NCBI GenBank assembly: GCA_900544435.1 | Contig: UQVG01000058.1 | Span: 1-10,519, forward strand | Length of the DNA: 10,519 bases | Reading direction: 5' to 3' | Origin: an uncultured Erysipelotrichaceae bacterium | GTDB lineage: Bacteria > Bacillota_I > Bacilli_A > Erysipelotrichales > Coprobacillaceae | Part shown: positions 1-5,481 of the stretch, piece by piece | How positions within the stretch are numbered: the first letter of the stretch is position 1 | How the letters are laid out: each line of letters starts with the position of its first letter | Notes under the pieces: generated by a model | What the model was told of the DNA's origin: nothing | What the model saw: the letters and a program-made list of their open reading frames with translations, nothing else | Database searches by the model: none | Made by a program: the position numbers and the translations under genes

Positions 1-510
1 ATTCAAGAATTGATTACAAAAGCCATTGAAAAACAAGCTGAAAAAATAATTACTAAAAAAACATCAAAACAAATACAAAAAGATGCAAATACTTTTAATA
101 AACCTCATTTTCTTGTATCTGGTTATTATCAAGCTTATGCATTTTTACTTGTACTTCCTATTTTAATTATTGTTTTATTATTATGTATGTACATCCAATT
201 GATGGTAAATCACTTAGATATGGTAATTATTTGTTTAATAATTTTATTTTTTCTAATTTTTATAACTTATAAAAGAACTCAAAAAATGTATATTCTTGCT
301 TATTGGCAATCAGGATTAATTTTTTATAATCGTAAAGGTCAACAGCTTGTACAAATTCCTACAGCTTATGTAAAAAAAGCAGTTGTTAAAGTTAATAAAA
401 TCATAATCCCTTATCATCAAGAAACTTGGATTATCGAAAAGAATAAAAACGATAATTTAAAAGAAATTGAACAAATGTTGATCTATTTTAAAGAAAGCGA
501 CTCATTTTGA
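1..510 (+). CDS. Small two-TM membrane protein of unknown function, 5' end outside window
   Basis: The frame is open from the first base. The only early start-like codon (TTG at 10) has no visible ribosome binding site and no in-frame ATG lies nearby, so I read this as a gene entering from the left. The visible 169 residues have three parts. First is a Lys/Gln-rich, probably helical segment (about 1-38). Next are two hydrophobic membrane spans (about 45-65 and 71-88) joined by a short loop. Last is a C-terminal cytosolic-looking domain (about 95-165) of alternating hydrophobic and charged residues ending in an acidic helix. Two spans followed by a beta-rich tail recalls YcxB-like or bacterial PH-like membrane proteins, but I see no diagnostic motif. 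Function unknown. It stops inside a hairpin shared with the convergent gene. Confidence 0.7.
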   Translation: MQELITKAIEKQAEKIITKKTSKQIQKDANTFNKPHFLVSGYYQAYAFLLVLPILIIVLLLCMYIQLMVNHLDMVIICLIILFFLIFITYKRTQKMYILAYWQSGLIFYNRKGQQLVQIPTAYVKKAVVKVNKIIIPYHQETWIIEKNKNDNLKEIEQMLIYFKESDSF

Positions 511-519
511 GCCGCTTTT
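494..519. terminator. Bidirectional terminator between convergent genes
   Basis: Left arm AAAGCGACTCA (494-504), loop TTT, right arm TGAGCCGCTTT (508-518), one mismatch. That mismatch becomes a G-U wobble in the minus-strand transcript. T-rich bases follow on the plus side and a TTTCTTT run on the minus side. The stop codon of the plus gene (508-510) and the stop codon of the minus gene (504-502) each lie in one arm. Confidence 0.7.
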
Positions 520-1470
520 AAAAAATAAATCTTGTGCATTTTTATATGAAATCATTTCTTTATATGGTTTTAAATCATCTTCTTCTAACATCTTAAGAAG
601 TTGATTTAAATTCGTTTCAATTTGTTTTGAAGGTGTAAAAGGAAAATCACTTCCATACATAATATGATCAGGTGTCGTAATGGTAAGTAACCATTTTAAA
701 AGAAAGGGTGTAGGATTTCCCGCAATATCAAAATAAAACCTTTTAAAACTTTCTTCAACATTTACTTCTTTCATCATTTTTTGAGGTATTAAAATTTTTG
801 ACATTCCAATAAAGCGTTCATAAATATTAGGTAAAAAAGAACCACAATGCGGGATGATCCATGTAATATTTGGAAAACGTAAAATAACATCATTCCCTAT
901 TAAATTTAAAACTGCTCTCGTCGTATCTACGATAAATTCAAATAAAGGAACAGGACCTGCTGAAAATACTTCTTCGCTTAAAGAAGCAGGTCGATGAGGA
1001 TGAATATTACAAATAGCATGTCGCTTATTTAATTCTTCCATTAAAGGTTCTAATTTTGGATCACCTAAATAAAGTCCTCGACTATTACTTGGAAAATTAA
1101 TACCATCTGCTTCTAAAACATCCAAAGCATAAATAGCCTCTTGCATAGCTGCTTCGACATCAGGTAATGGTAAACAAGCTTGAAAGCCAAAATGTTTGGA
1201 ATCATCTTTTTTTAGTTGTGCCATTTGTTCATTAAGATGTCGACACATCTTTATAGAATTTTCTACGTCATTTTTAAAATAAGGATGTGGTGAAGATACA
1301 GAAAGTAATGACCATTCAATAGAACATTTATTCATTAAATCTAGATGTTTTTTATAATCATACTTTGGCAAGGGAAATCCATCTTCTAATAAAGCATTTT
1401 GTTTTTCTAAAAATTTTAAATATTCAGGTGTTAAAAAATGTGAGTGGATATCAATTATTTGTTTTATCAT
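502..1470 (-). CDS. Metal-dependent amidohydrolase / decarboxylase (Amidohydro_2, ACMSD-like)
   Basis: This 322-residue protein is a TIM-barrel member of the amidohydrolase superfamily, in the branch that includes 2-amino-3-carboxymuconate-6-semialdehyde decarboxylase and other non-oxidative (hydroxy)benzoate decarboxylases. Visible metal and catalytic residues are the HxH motif at H9/H11 (DIHSHF), H157 (NIHPH), H208 (WIIPHCGSF) and D275 (YGSDFPF). They match in order and spacing the ACMSD set of two N-terminal His, one mid His, a catalytic His and a late Asp. The length is normal for the family. I chose the ATG at 1470 because AAAGGAG (1485-1479) sits 8 bases upstream; a TTG at 1488 would place the binding site inside the gene. 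Substrate cannot be read from sequence: an aromatic or dicarboxylic acid is plausible, and hydrolase rather than decarboxylase activity is possible. It has its own promoter and operator-like palindrome, and no neighbouring catabolic genes are seen. Confidence 0.85.
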   Translation of the reverse strand: MIKQIIDIHSHFLTPEYLKFLEKQNALLEDGFPLPKYDYKKHLDLMNKCSIEWSLLSVSSPHPYFKNDVENSIKMCRHLNEQMAQLKKDDSKHFGFQACLPLPDVEAAMQEAIYALDVLEADGINFPSNSRGLYLGDPKLEPLMEELNKRHAICNIHPHRPASLSEEVFSAGPVPLFEFIVDTTRAVLNLIGNDVILRFPNITWIIPHCGSFLPNIYERFIGMSKILIPQKMMKEVNVEESFKRFYFDIAGNPTPFLLKWLLTITTPDHIMYGSDFPFTPSKQIETNLNQLLKMLEEDDLKPYKEMISYKNAQDLFFKSGSK

Positions 1471-1478
1471 TATATAGT

Positions 1479-1485
1479 CTCCTTT
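1479..1485 (-). promoter_or_regulatory. Ribosome binding site that fixes the amidohydrolase start
   Basis: AAAGGAG on the minus strand, 8 bases before the ATG at 1470. An upstream in-frame TTG at 1488 directly precedes this site and would translate through it, so the longer reading is unlikely. Confidence 0.8.
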
Positions 1486-1529
1486 CAAATTGATACAATA
1501 ATAATTTTTTCACCTCACATTATTTTGGA

Positions 1530-1548
1530 AATAAACAAATTGTTTATT
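1530..1548. promoter_or_regulatory. Perfect 9-1-9 palindrome, candidate operator of the amidohydrolase gene
   Basis: AATAAACAA, one central base, then TTGTTTATT: a perfect inverted repeat. It starts at the predicted transcription start, 6-7 bases past the -10 box of the amidohydrolase promoter, and extends to about +19. That is the usual place for a repressor operator. No T-tract follows on either strand, so a terminator is unlikely. The cognate regulator is not evident in the window. AT-rich composition raises the chance that this is coincidental. Confidence 0.5.
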
Positions 1549-1554
1549 GAATCT

Positions 1555-1582
1555 ATTATAACAACTTCTTTTTAAATCTCAA
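1555..1582 (-). promoter_or_regulatory. Promoter of the amidohydrolase gene
   Basis: On the minus strand, -35 TTGAGA (1582-1577, five of six consensus bases), a 16-base spacer, and -10 TATAAT (1560-1555, perfect). The -35 box directly abuts the stop codon of the upstream acetyltransferase gene, so the amidohydrolase can be transcribed on its own. No terminator separates the two genes, so read-through is also possible. Confidence 0.65.
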
Positions 1583-2119
1583 TTATTTATTTAAATGCTT
1601 TTCTAATAACACTAAATTTATATTTGGTATCCCATTAAATACTGTTGGGACAATTCCAATTTCTTGATAGCCTAGTTTTTTATACAAAGAACGAGCAATT
1701 TGATTTCTTTCATTCGTATCCATTCTCAATTCGTCCCATCCCATTTTTCTTGCATAATCTTCATAAAACTTGACAAATATTTTACCATAACCTTTTCCTG
1801 AAATATCAGGTGAAATCACTAATGTATGCAAAACACATACATGTTTATCTTGAACTTGATAATGCCACTTACCCTTTTTATAAACATCGACTTGTTGTTG
1901 ATTGATAATTGCTGAAGCAATGACTTTACCCTTTTTTTCCAAAACAAACATATCTTTTCTTTTGATAGCCTCTCTGGCCGTTTGATTGGTTGGATAGATA
2001 TTTCTTATCCAACCAATTGTTTGTTTTCCTTTTTCTTCCAAATCATGAATTTTTTCATAAATAGTTGAAATAGCTTCTAAATCTGTTTCATTTGCTTTTC
2101 TAACAATATAATCTTTCAT
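1583..2119 (-). CDS. GNAT family N-acetyltransferase
   Basis: A 178-residue single-domain acetyltransferase that would transfer the acetyl group of acetyl-CoA to an amine. The N-terminal beta strand and helix (YIVRKANETDLEAISTIY) are typical. Motif A, the pyrophosphate-binding loop, is VISPDISGKGYGKIF (about 101-115, with S107-G108-K109-G110-Y111-G112). Motif B follows as NERNQIARSLYKKLGYQEIG (136-155), with the usual Asn and Tyr. The acceptor cannot be deduced. The gene follows the TIM44-like gene and a disrupted small ORF on the same strand with no terminator in between, so these probably share a transcript. Its ribosome binding site is weak (only a purine-rich AATAAAG just before ATG), which suggests low expression or coupling to translation of the small upstream ORF, whose shifted frame ends 5 bases before this start. 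Confidence 0.85.
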   Translation of the reverse strand: MKDYIVRKANETDLEAISTIYEKIHDLEEKGKQTIGWIRNIYPTNQTAREAIKRKDMFVLEKKGKVIASAIINQQQVDVYKKGKWHYQVQDKHVCVLHTLVISPDISGKGYGKIFVKFYEDYARKMGWDELRMDTNERNQIARSLYKKLGYQEIGIVPTVFNGIPNINLVLLEKHLNK

Positions 2120-2124
2120 CTTTA

Positions 2125-2261
2125 TTAATTTTCTTTCATAAATTTTTCTTTATTTTCTTCTAAATATTTAAACAAAATGCATAACATTCTTTTTCACTTT
2201 CATCATGACAAGTATCATCTTTTTGATTAAGTTGTTTCATAATTTCATCATTGCTATACAT
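2125..2261 (-). pseudogene. Small ORF split by a frameshift (33 aa in frame 0, 45 aa if shifted)
   Basis: Starting at ATG 2261, 11 bases after the TIM44-like stop, frame 0 encodes 33 residues (MYSNDEIMKQLNQKDD..., stop TAG 2162-2160). The -1 frame continues without interruption into a Lys/Glu-rich helix-like stretch (KYLEENKEKFMKEN) ending at TAA 2127-2125. Joined, the product is about 45 residues, soluble and strongly charged, with two Cys in its middle. A single missing T in the TTTT run at 2177-2174 would explain the break. The alternative is programmed -1 frameshifting at the U-UUA-AAU heptamer (2172-2166). The start has only a weak AAAGAAAATAG binding site. I do not recognise the family, and it may be non-coding. 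Confidence 0.4.
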
Positions 2262-2272
2262 TTCTATTTTCT

Positions 2273-2986
2273 TTAGTTTTCATATTCATCTTGTTGTCTA
2301 ATCTCATCTAATAAAATACGATCTTTTGATCTTTTAAACTTCCAATATTCCACAAAAACACCATCATAACTTTCAATCACTTGATTTTGATCATCAATTG
2401 TAAGATCATCCATCATTCCTTCAATATAGACCCAAAAATAATCTTCATCATCATTTTCACTATCATAAACATTAACAACATGTTGTTTTATTAACTTAAT
2501 ATTAGTAAGTTCATTTCTCTTTCCTTGAAACTCATACCAATTTATTTTTGTTTGCCAAGCTTCAAACAATTGAGGCGTTAAATAATCTTTTAATATTTCT
2601 AAATTTTTATTAGACCATGCATCTTGTATAATAAAATAATTACGTTTAACTTCTTTTTTGATTCTTTCTTCATTCCAAAAATCATCTTCATCATCTAAAA
2701 CATCCAATTGTTTTTTGGTTCTTTGATGAAATAAGATTGCTTTACGTCTTCTTTGATATGCGTTTAATCCATACATTCCACCAAAAACAATTCCTGTATA
2801 AACTATTGATTCAAAAGGATTTGAACGTCTTCTTCCATAATAGTGACTACTATGTGAACTAGATCCTCCACCACCTGAAGAACCTCCGCCTCCTGAGCTA
2901 CCTCCTCCAGCTCTAGCATAACAACTTCCTGTAAATAAAATCATCATAATTAAAAAAATTGAAAGAACCGCTAATAATTTTTTCAT
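2273..2986 (-). CDS. TIM44-like domain membrane protein with Gly/Ser-rich segment
   Basis: A 237-residue protein. Residues 1-26 form a signal peptide (MKKLL, hydrophobic core, likely signal peptidase I cleavage after ARA). Residues 27-48 are almost only Gly, Ser and His. A short Tyr/Arg-rich patch follows (49-55), then a membrane span (about 60-77), a basic stop-transfer sequence (RRRK, 79-82), and an acidic linker. The C-terminal domain (about 105-232) has the helix-plus-sheet pattern of bacterial TIM44-like (Tim44/MBA1-type) domains, ending in the characteristic FVEYWKFKRS strand. This would place the Gly-rich part outside and the TIM44-like domain in the cytoplasm. The role of these bacterial proteins is not settled; peptide binding or membrane-protein handling has been inferred from mitochondrial Tim44. 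The start is supported by GGGGGA ahead of ATG. The gene is divergent from the MarR operon and heads a minus-strand unit. Confidence 0.8.
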   Translation of the reverse strand: MKKLLAVLSIFLIMMILFTGSCYARAGGGSSGGGGSSGGGGSSSHSSHYYGRRRSNPFESIVYTGIVFGGMYGLNAYQRRRKAILFHQRTKKQLDVLDDEDDFWNEERIKKEVKRNYFIIQDAWSNKNLEILKDYLTPQLFEAWQTKINWYEFQGKRNELTNIKLIKQHVVNVYDSENDDEDYFWVYIEGMMDDLTIDDQNQVIESYDGVFVEYWKFKRSKDRILLDEIRQQDEYEN

Positions 2987-3007
2987 AAATATTCCCCCGT
3001 TTTATTT

Positions 3008-3016
3008 ATTATATCA
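3008..3016 (-). promoter_or_regulatory. Extended -10 promoter of the TIM44-like gene
   Basis: The minus strand reads TGATATAAT: a perfect TATAAT (3013-3008) preceded by TG-n, an extended -10 element. No good -35 is found at the right distance, which extended -10 promoters can tolerate. The start point would be near 3001, about 15 bases before the GGGGGA binding site region. Confidence 0.55.
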
Positions 3017-3020
3017 TGTC

Positions 3021-3048
3021 TTGACTTCTTCAAAAAGAAGTATAAAAT
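3021..3048 (+). promoter_or_regulatory. Promoter of the marR-MATE-GNAT operon
   Basis: -35 TTGACT (3021-3026, five of six), a 16-base spacer, -10 TAAAAT (3043-3048, five of six). The spacer contains a 7-bp inverted repeat (ACTTCTT at 3024-3030, AAGAAGT at 3035-3041). The last two bases of the -10 box fall inside the 24-bp palindrome, so a bound regulator would block RNA polymerase. Confidence 0.65.
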
Positions 3049-3070
3049 ATAGTTTGAATTCAAACTATAT
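3047..3070. promoter_or_regulatory. 24-bp perfect palindrome, probable MarR operator
   Basis: Half-site ATATAGTTTGAA (3047-3058) is followed with no spacer by its exact reverse complement (3059-3070). It covers the end of the -10 box, the expected start point (about 3055) and the leader up to the AGGAGG at 3071-3076. Size, symmetry and placement fit an operator of the dimeric MarR-family repressor encoded immediately downstream, giving autoregulation of the whole operon. Confidence 0.8.
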
Positions 3071-3081
3071 AGGAGGTATTT

Positions 3082-3525
3082 ATGTTAGAAGATCAATTTC
3101 ATTTTCAATTACTTAAATGTTTTAATCATCAAAAAAGATGGATCAATCAAAGAACGATTCAAATTGATGTTTTACCTGGACAAAGTAAAATTTTACAATG
3201 TTTAGATGAATATGGACCTCTTACTCCTAAAGAAATAGGAAAATTATGCATTGTTGATAAATCAACAACCACTTCTTTATTAAATAAAATGGAAAAGATG
3301 CATTATATTGAAAAGAAAAATCAAAATCATGATAAACGTTCTATTCAAATTCATTTAACAACTTTAGGAAAAGAAAAAACTCAACTTGTCAAACAAATTT
3401 GTCAAGAAAGTAATCAAGTTCTTTTACAAAGTCTTTCAAAGATAGAACAAAAAGAAATAATTGATATCTTAAAAAAAATAAATGATTCTTTAGAAAAGGA
3501 GGATGTACATGGAAACACAAAATAA
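3082..3525 (+). CDS. MarR-family transcriptional regulator
   Basis: A 147-residue winged helix-turn-helix regulator of normal MarR length. N-terminal helix (about 1-25) and C-terminal helices (about 98-138) would form the dimer interface. The DNA-binding helix-turn-helix lies around 47-72 (LTPKEIGKLCIVDKSTTTSLLNKMEK), followed by the beta-hairpin wing with the family signature D84-K-R86...LTTLG (84-96). It most likely represses its own operon by binding the 24-bp palindrome and is released by a small, possibly toxic ligand, which the sequence does not reveal. The start is clear: AGGAGG (3071-3076) lies 5 bases before ATG. Its last 17 bases overlap the MATE pump gene, indicating translational coupling. 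The arrangement resembles mepR-mepA of Staphylococcus aureus, but orthology is not claimed. Confidence 0.9.
   Translation: MLEDQFHFQLLKCFNHQKRWINQRTIQIDVLPGQSKILQCLDEYGPLTPKEIGKLCIVDKSTTTSLLNKMEKMHYIEKKNQNHDKRSIQIHLTTLGKEKTQLVKQICQESNQVLLQSLSKIEQKEIIDILKKINDSLEKEDVHGNTK
3497..3502 (+). promoter_or_regulatory. Ribosome binding site that fixes the MATE start
   Basis: AGGAGG inside the end of the marR gene. The ATG at 3503 touches it with no spacing, whereas the ATG at 3509 has a proper 6-base spacing. The start is therefore 3509. Confidence 0.8.
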
Positions 3526-4873
3526 CTTTGCGGTAGGAAGTATTCCTAAACATATTATGTCGATTGCTGGACCAATGATTATTGCTCAATTAATTAATGT
3601 CTTATACAACGTCATTGATCGTATCTATATTGGACGTATTCCTCATGTCGCTACACTTGCTATGGGTGGACTTGGTATTTGTTTACCAATCATTTCCATT
3701 GTCATGGCTTTCGCAAATCTCTTTGGAATGGGTGGTTCTCCACTTTGTTCGATTGCAAGAGGTCAAGGTAAAAATGATGACGCTGAAGAAATCATGGGGA
3801 ATTCTTTTGCGTTGCTTGTCATTTTTGGAATTATTTTAACAGTTATCGGTTTTATTTTTAAAGAAGATATTTTATGGGCTTTTGGAGCTAGTAAACATAC
3901 AATTAGCTATGCTTTAGATTATTTATCAATATATTTAATTGGAACGATTTTTGTTTTAGTCAGTCTAGGAATGAATAGTTTTATTAATAGTCAAGGATTT
4001 GCGAAAGTAGGGATGATGACTGTTCTTATTGGCGCTGTTTTAAATATTGTATTAGATCCTTTATTTATCTTTGTTTTACATATGAATGTAAAAGGTGCAG
4101 CTATTGCTACAATTATTTCTCAAGGTGTCTCTGCTTTATGGACTTTACAATTTTTAACAGGTAAAAAAACTATTTTAAAACTTAAAAAGAAATATTTTAA
4201 ACTTAATTTTTATTACGTTAAACGTATTTTTTCACTAGGAACTGCTGGTTTTATGATGGGTATTACAAATTCGATTGTAACTATTGTTTGTAATTCTACG
4301 TTACAAGCTTATGGTGGAGATCTTTATATCGCCATCATGACTATTATTAACTCCATTCGTGAAATTGCTCAACTTCCTGGACAAGGAATGGCTAATGCTT
4401 GTCAACCAGTTTTAGGATACAATTATGGGGCTAAAGAATATAAACGTGTCTTATCAGGCATTAAATTTGTTACTATTGTTTCTTTTATAATGATGTTTGT
4501 TATCTGGCTAGCAATTACCCTATTCCCTGAATTTTTCATTCAAATCTTTACGCATAATCAAAAAATAATAACACATGGTGTAACTTCTTTACATCTTTAT
4601 TTCTTTGGATTCTTTATGATGACTTTCCAAATGGTCGGTCAATCCGCTGCTGTTGGTTTAGGTAAATCTAAACAAGCTATCTTCTTTTCTATCTTTAGAA
4701 AAGTCATCATTGTTGCTCCTTTAACTGTTATTTTACCAAAATTTATTGGAATCAATGGCGTCTTTATTGCTGAAGCCATTAGTAACTTTATTGGTGGTGG
4801 CGCTTGTTATATTACAATGTGGTTGACGATTGGTAGAAAACTTCAACAAAAATGTAAAGAGGCAACACTATGA
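3509..4873 (+). CDS. MATE family multidrug efflux pump (MepA-like)
   Basis: A 454-residue, mostly hydrophobic protein with about twelve predicted membrane helices arranged as two repeated MatE halves (roughly 18-215 and 240-440). Family features include the N-terminal PKHIMSIAGPMIIAQLINVLYN helix, ARGQGK with a following acidic loop (83-93), the LNIVLDPLFIF signature (178-188), and in the second half the GQGMANACQPVLGYNYGAKE segment (291-310). MATE pumps use a Na+ or H+ gradient to expel cationic, often aromatic drugs; the sequence is closest in style to the MepA group. The start at 3509 is chosen from AGGAGG spacing. The gene overlaps marR by 17 bases and shares ATGA with the following acetyltransferase gene, so all three are co-translated from one transcript. 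The actual substrates are unknown. Confidence 0.92.
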   Translation: METQNNFAVGSIPKHIMSIAGPMIIAQLINVLYNVIDRIYIGRIPHVATLAMGGLGICLPIISIVMAFANLFGMGGSPLCSIARGQGKNDDAEEIMGNSFALLVIFGIILTVIGFIFKEDILWAFGASKHTISYALDYLSIYLIGTIFVLVSLGMNSFINSQGFAKVGMMTVLIGAVLNIVLDPLFIFVLHMNVKGAAIATIISQGVSALWTLQFLTGKKTILKLKKKYFKLNFYYVKRIFSLGTAGFMMGITNSIVTIVCNSTLQAYGGDLYIAIMTIINSIREIAQLPGQGMANACQPVLGYNYGAKEYKRVLSGIKFVTIVSFIMMFVIWLAITLFPEFFIQIFTHNQKIITHGVTSLHLYFFGFFMMTFQMVGQSAAVGLGKSKQAIFFSIFRKVIIVAPLTVILPKFIGINGVFIAEAISNFIGGGACYITMWLTIGRKLQQKCKEATL

Positions 4874-5451
4874 ATACCCCAACCTTAAAAACACAAAGAT
4901 TGATCTTAAGAAAATTTAATGACAATGATTTAAAAGCTCTTTATGAAATTCTTTCTGATAAAGAAGTCAATCAGTTTCTTCCTTGGTTTCCTTTAAAGAA
5001 TCTAGATGAAGCCAAAATCTTCTATCAAGAAAGATATGTTCCTATTTATCAAAAAGAACAAGGATATGCTTATGCTATTTGTTTAAAAGAAAACAATCTT
5101 CCAATTGGTTATGTCAATGTAGAAATACCTGATGCTAATGAATTGGGCTATGGTCTAAAAAAAGAATATTGGCATCAAGGCATTGTCAGTGAAGCAGCTG
5201 AAGCTGTAATAAAACAAGCAAAAAAAGATGGAATTTGTTACATTACAGCTACTCATGATATAAAAAATATTCATAGTGGCAATGTTATGAAAAAAATAGG
5301 TATGCATTACTGTTATTCATATAAAGAAGTAGTCATGCCTAAAAATATTCCTGTTATTTTTAGAATGTATCAAATCAACCTTGATGGAAAGAAGCGTATT
5401 TATCAAAAGTATTGGAATCAATATGAACATTTTATTGAAGAAGATATTTAA
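4870..5451 (+). CDS. GNAT acetyltransferase, RimJ/RimL-type (Acetyltransf_3)
   Basis: A 193-residue acetyl-CoA-dependent acetyltransferase. The N-terminus TLKTQRLILRKFNDNDLKAL (5-24) is the hallmark of the RimJ/RimL-like group. The core includes LPIGYVNVEI (77-86), then ELGYGLKKEYWHQGIVSEA (91-109, the cofactor-binding motif A, with W101-H102-Q103-G104 in place of the common WGQG), and an NIHSGNVMKKIGMHY motif B (133-147). A C-terminal tail (about 165-193) rich in Tyr and Trp is seen in many Firmicute members. The gene overlaps the MATE pump by four bases (ATGA) with AAAGAGG just upstream. Placement in a MarR-controlled efflux operon suggests it acetylates a drug or toxic amine. Protein N-terminal or small-amine acetylation unrelated to drugs remains possible. 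Confidence 0.88.
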   Translation: MNTPTLKTQRLILRKFNDNDLKALYEILSDKEVNQFLPWFPLKNLDEAKIFYQERYVPIYQKEQGYAYAICLKENNLPIGYVNVEIPDANELGYGLKKEYWHQGIVSEAAEAVIKQAKKDGICYITATHDIKNIHSGNVMKKIGMHYCYSYKEVVMPKNIPVIFRMYQINLDGKKRIYQKYWNQYEHFIEEDI

Positions 5452-5481
5452 AAGACAAGTCCTTACAAACTTGTCTTTTTT
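5450..5481. terminator. Bidirectional terminator shared by the MATE operon and the convergent methyltransferase operon
   Basis: Perfect stem of at least 10 bp: AAAGACAAGT (5451-5460) and ACTTGTCTTT (5469-5478), extendable by one A-T pair, with loop CCTTACAA. TTTTTT runs to 5481 on the plus strand; on the minus strand the tract is a weaker TTTT. The plus-strand stop (5449-5451) overlaps its foot and the minus-strand stop (5465-5463) lies in the loop. Confidence 0.85.

Noticed and set aside
1471..1488. Longer amidohydrolase reading starting at TTG 1488
   Set aside because: It would translate through the AAAGGAG binding site; the ATG at 1470 has ideal spacing and begins directly before the conserved IDIHSH motif.
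3503..3508. MATE start at ATG 3503
   Set aside because: There are no bases between it and AGGAGG; the ATG at 3509 has normal spacing.
3389..3589. 66-codon minus-strand reading frame across the marR/MATE junction
   Set aside because: Lies opposite two well-supported genes, has no family features, and is a shadow frame.
3597..3839. 80-codon plus-strand frame inside the MATE gene
   Set aside because: Out-of-frame shadow of the pump gene without a binding site.
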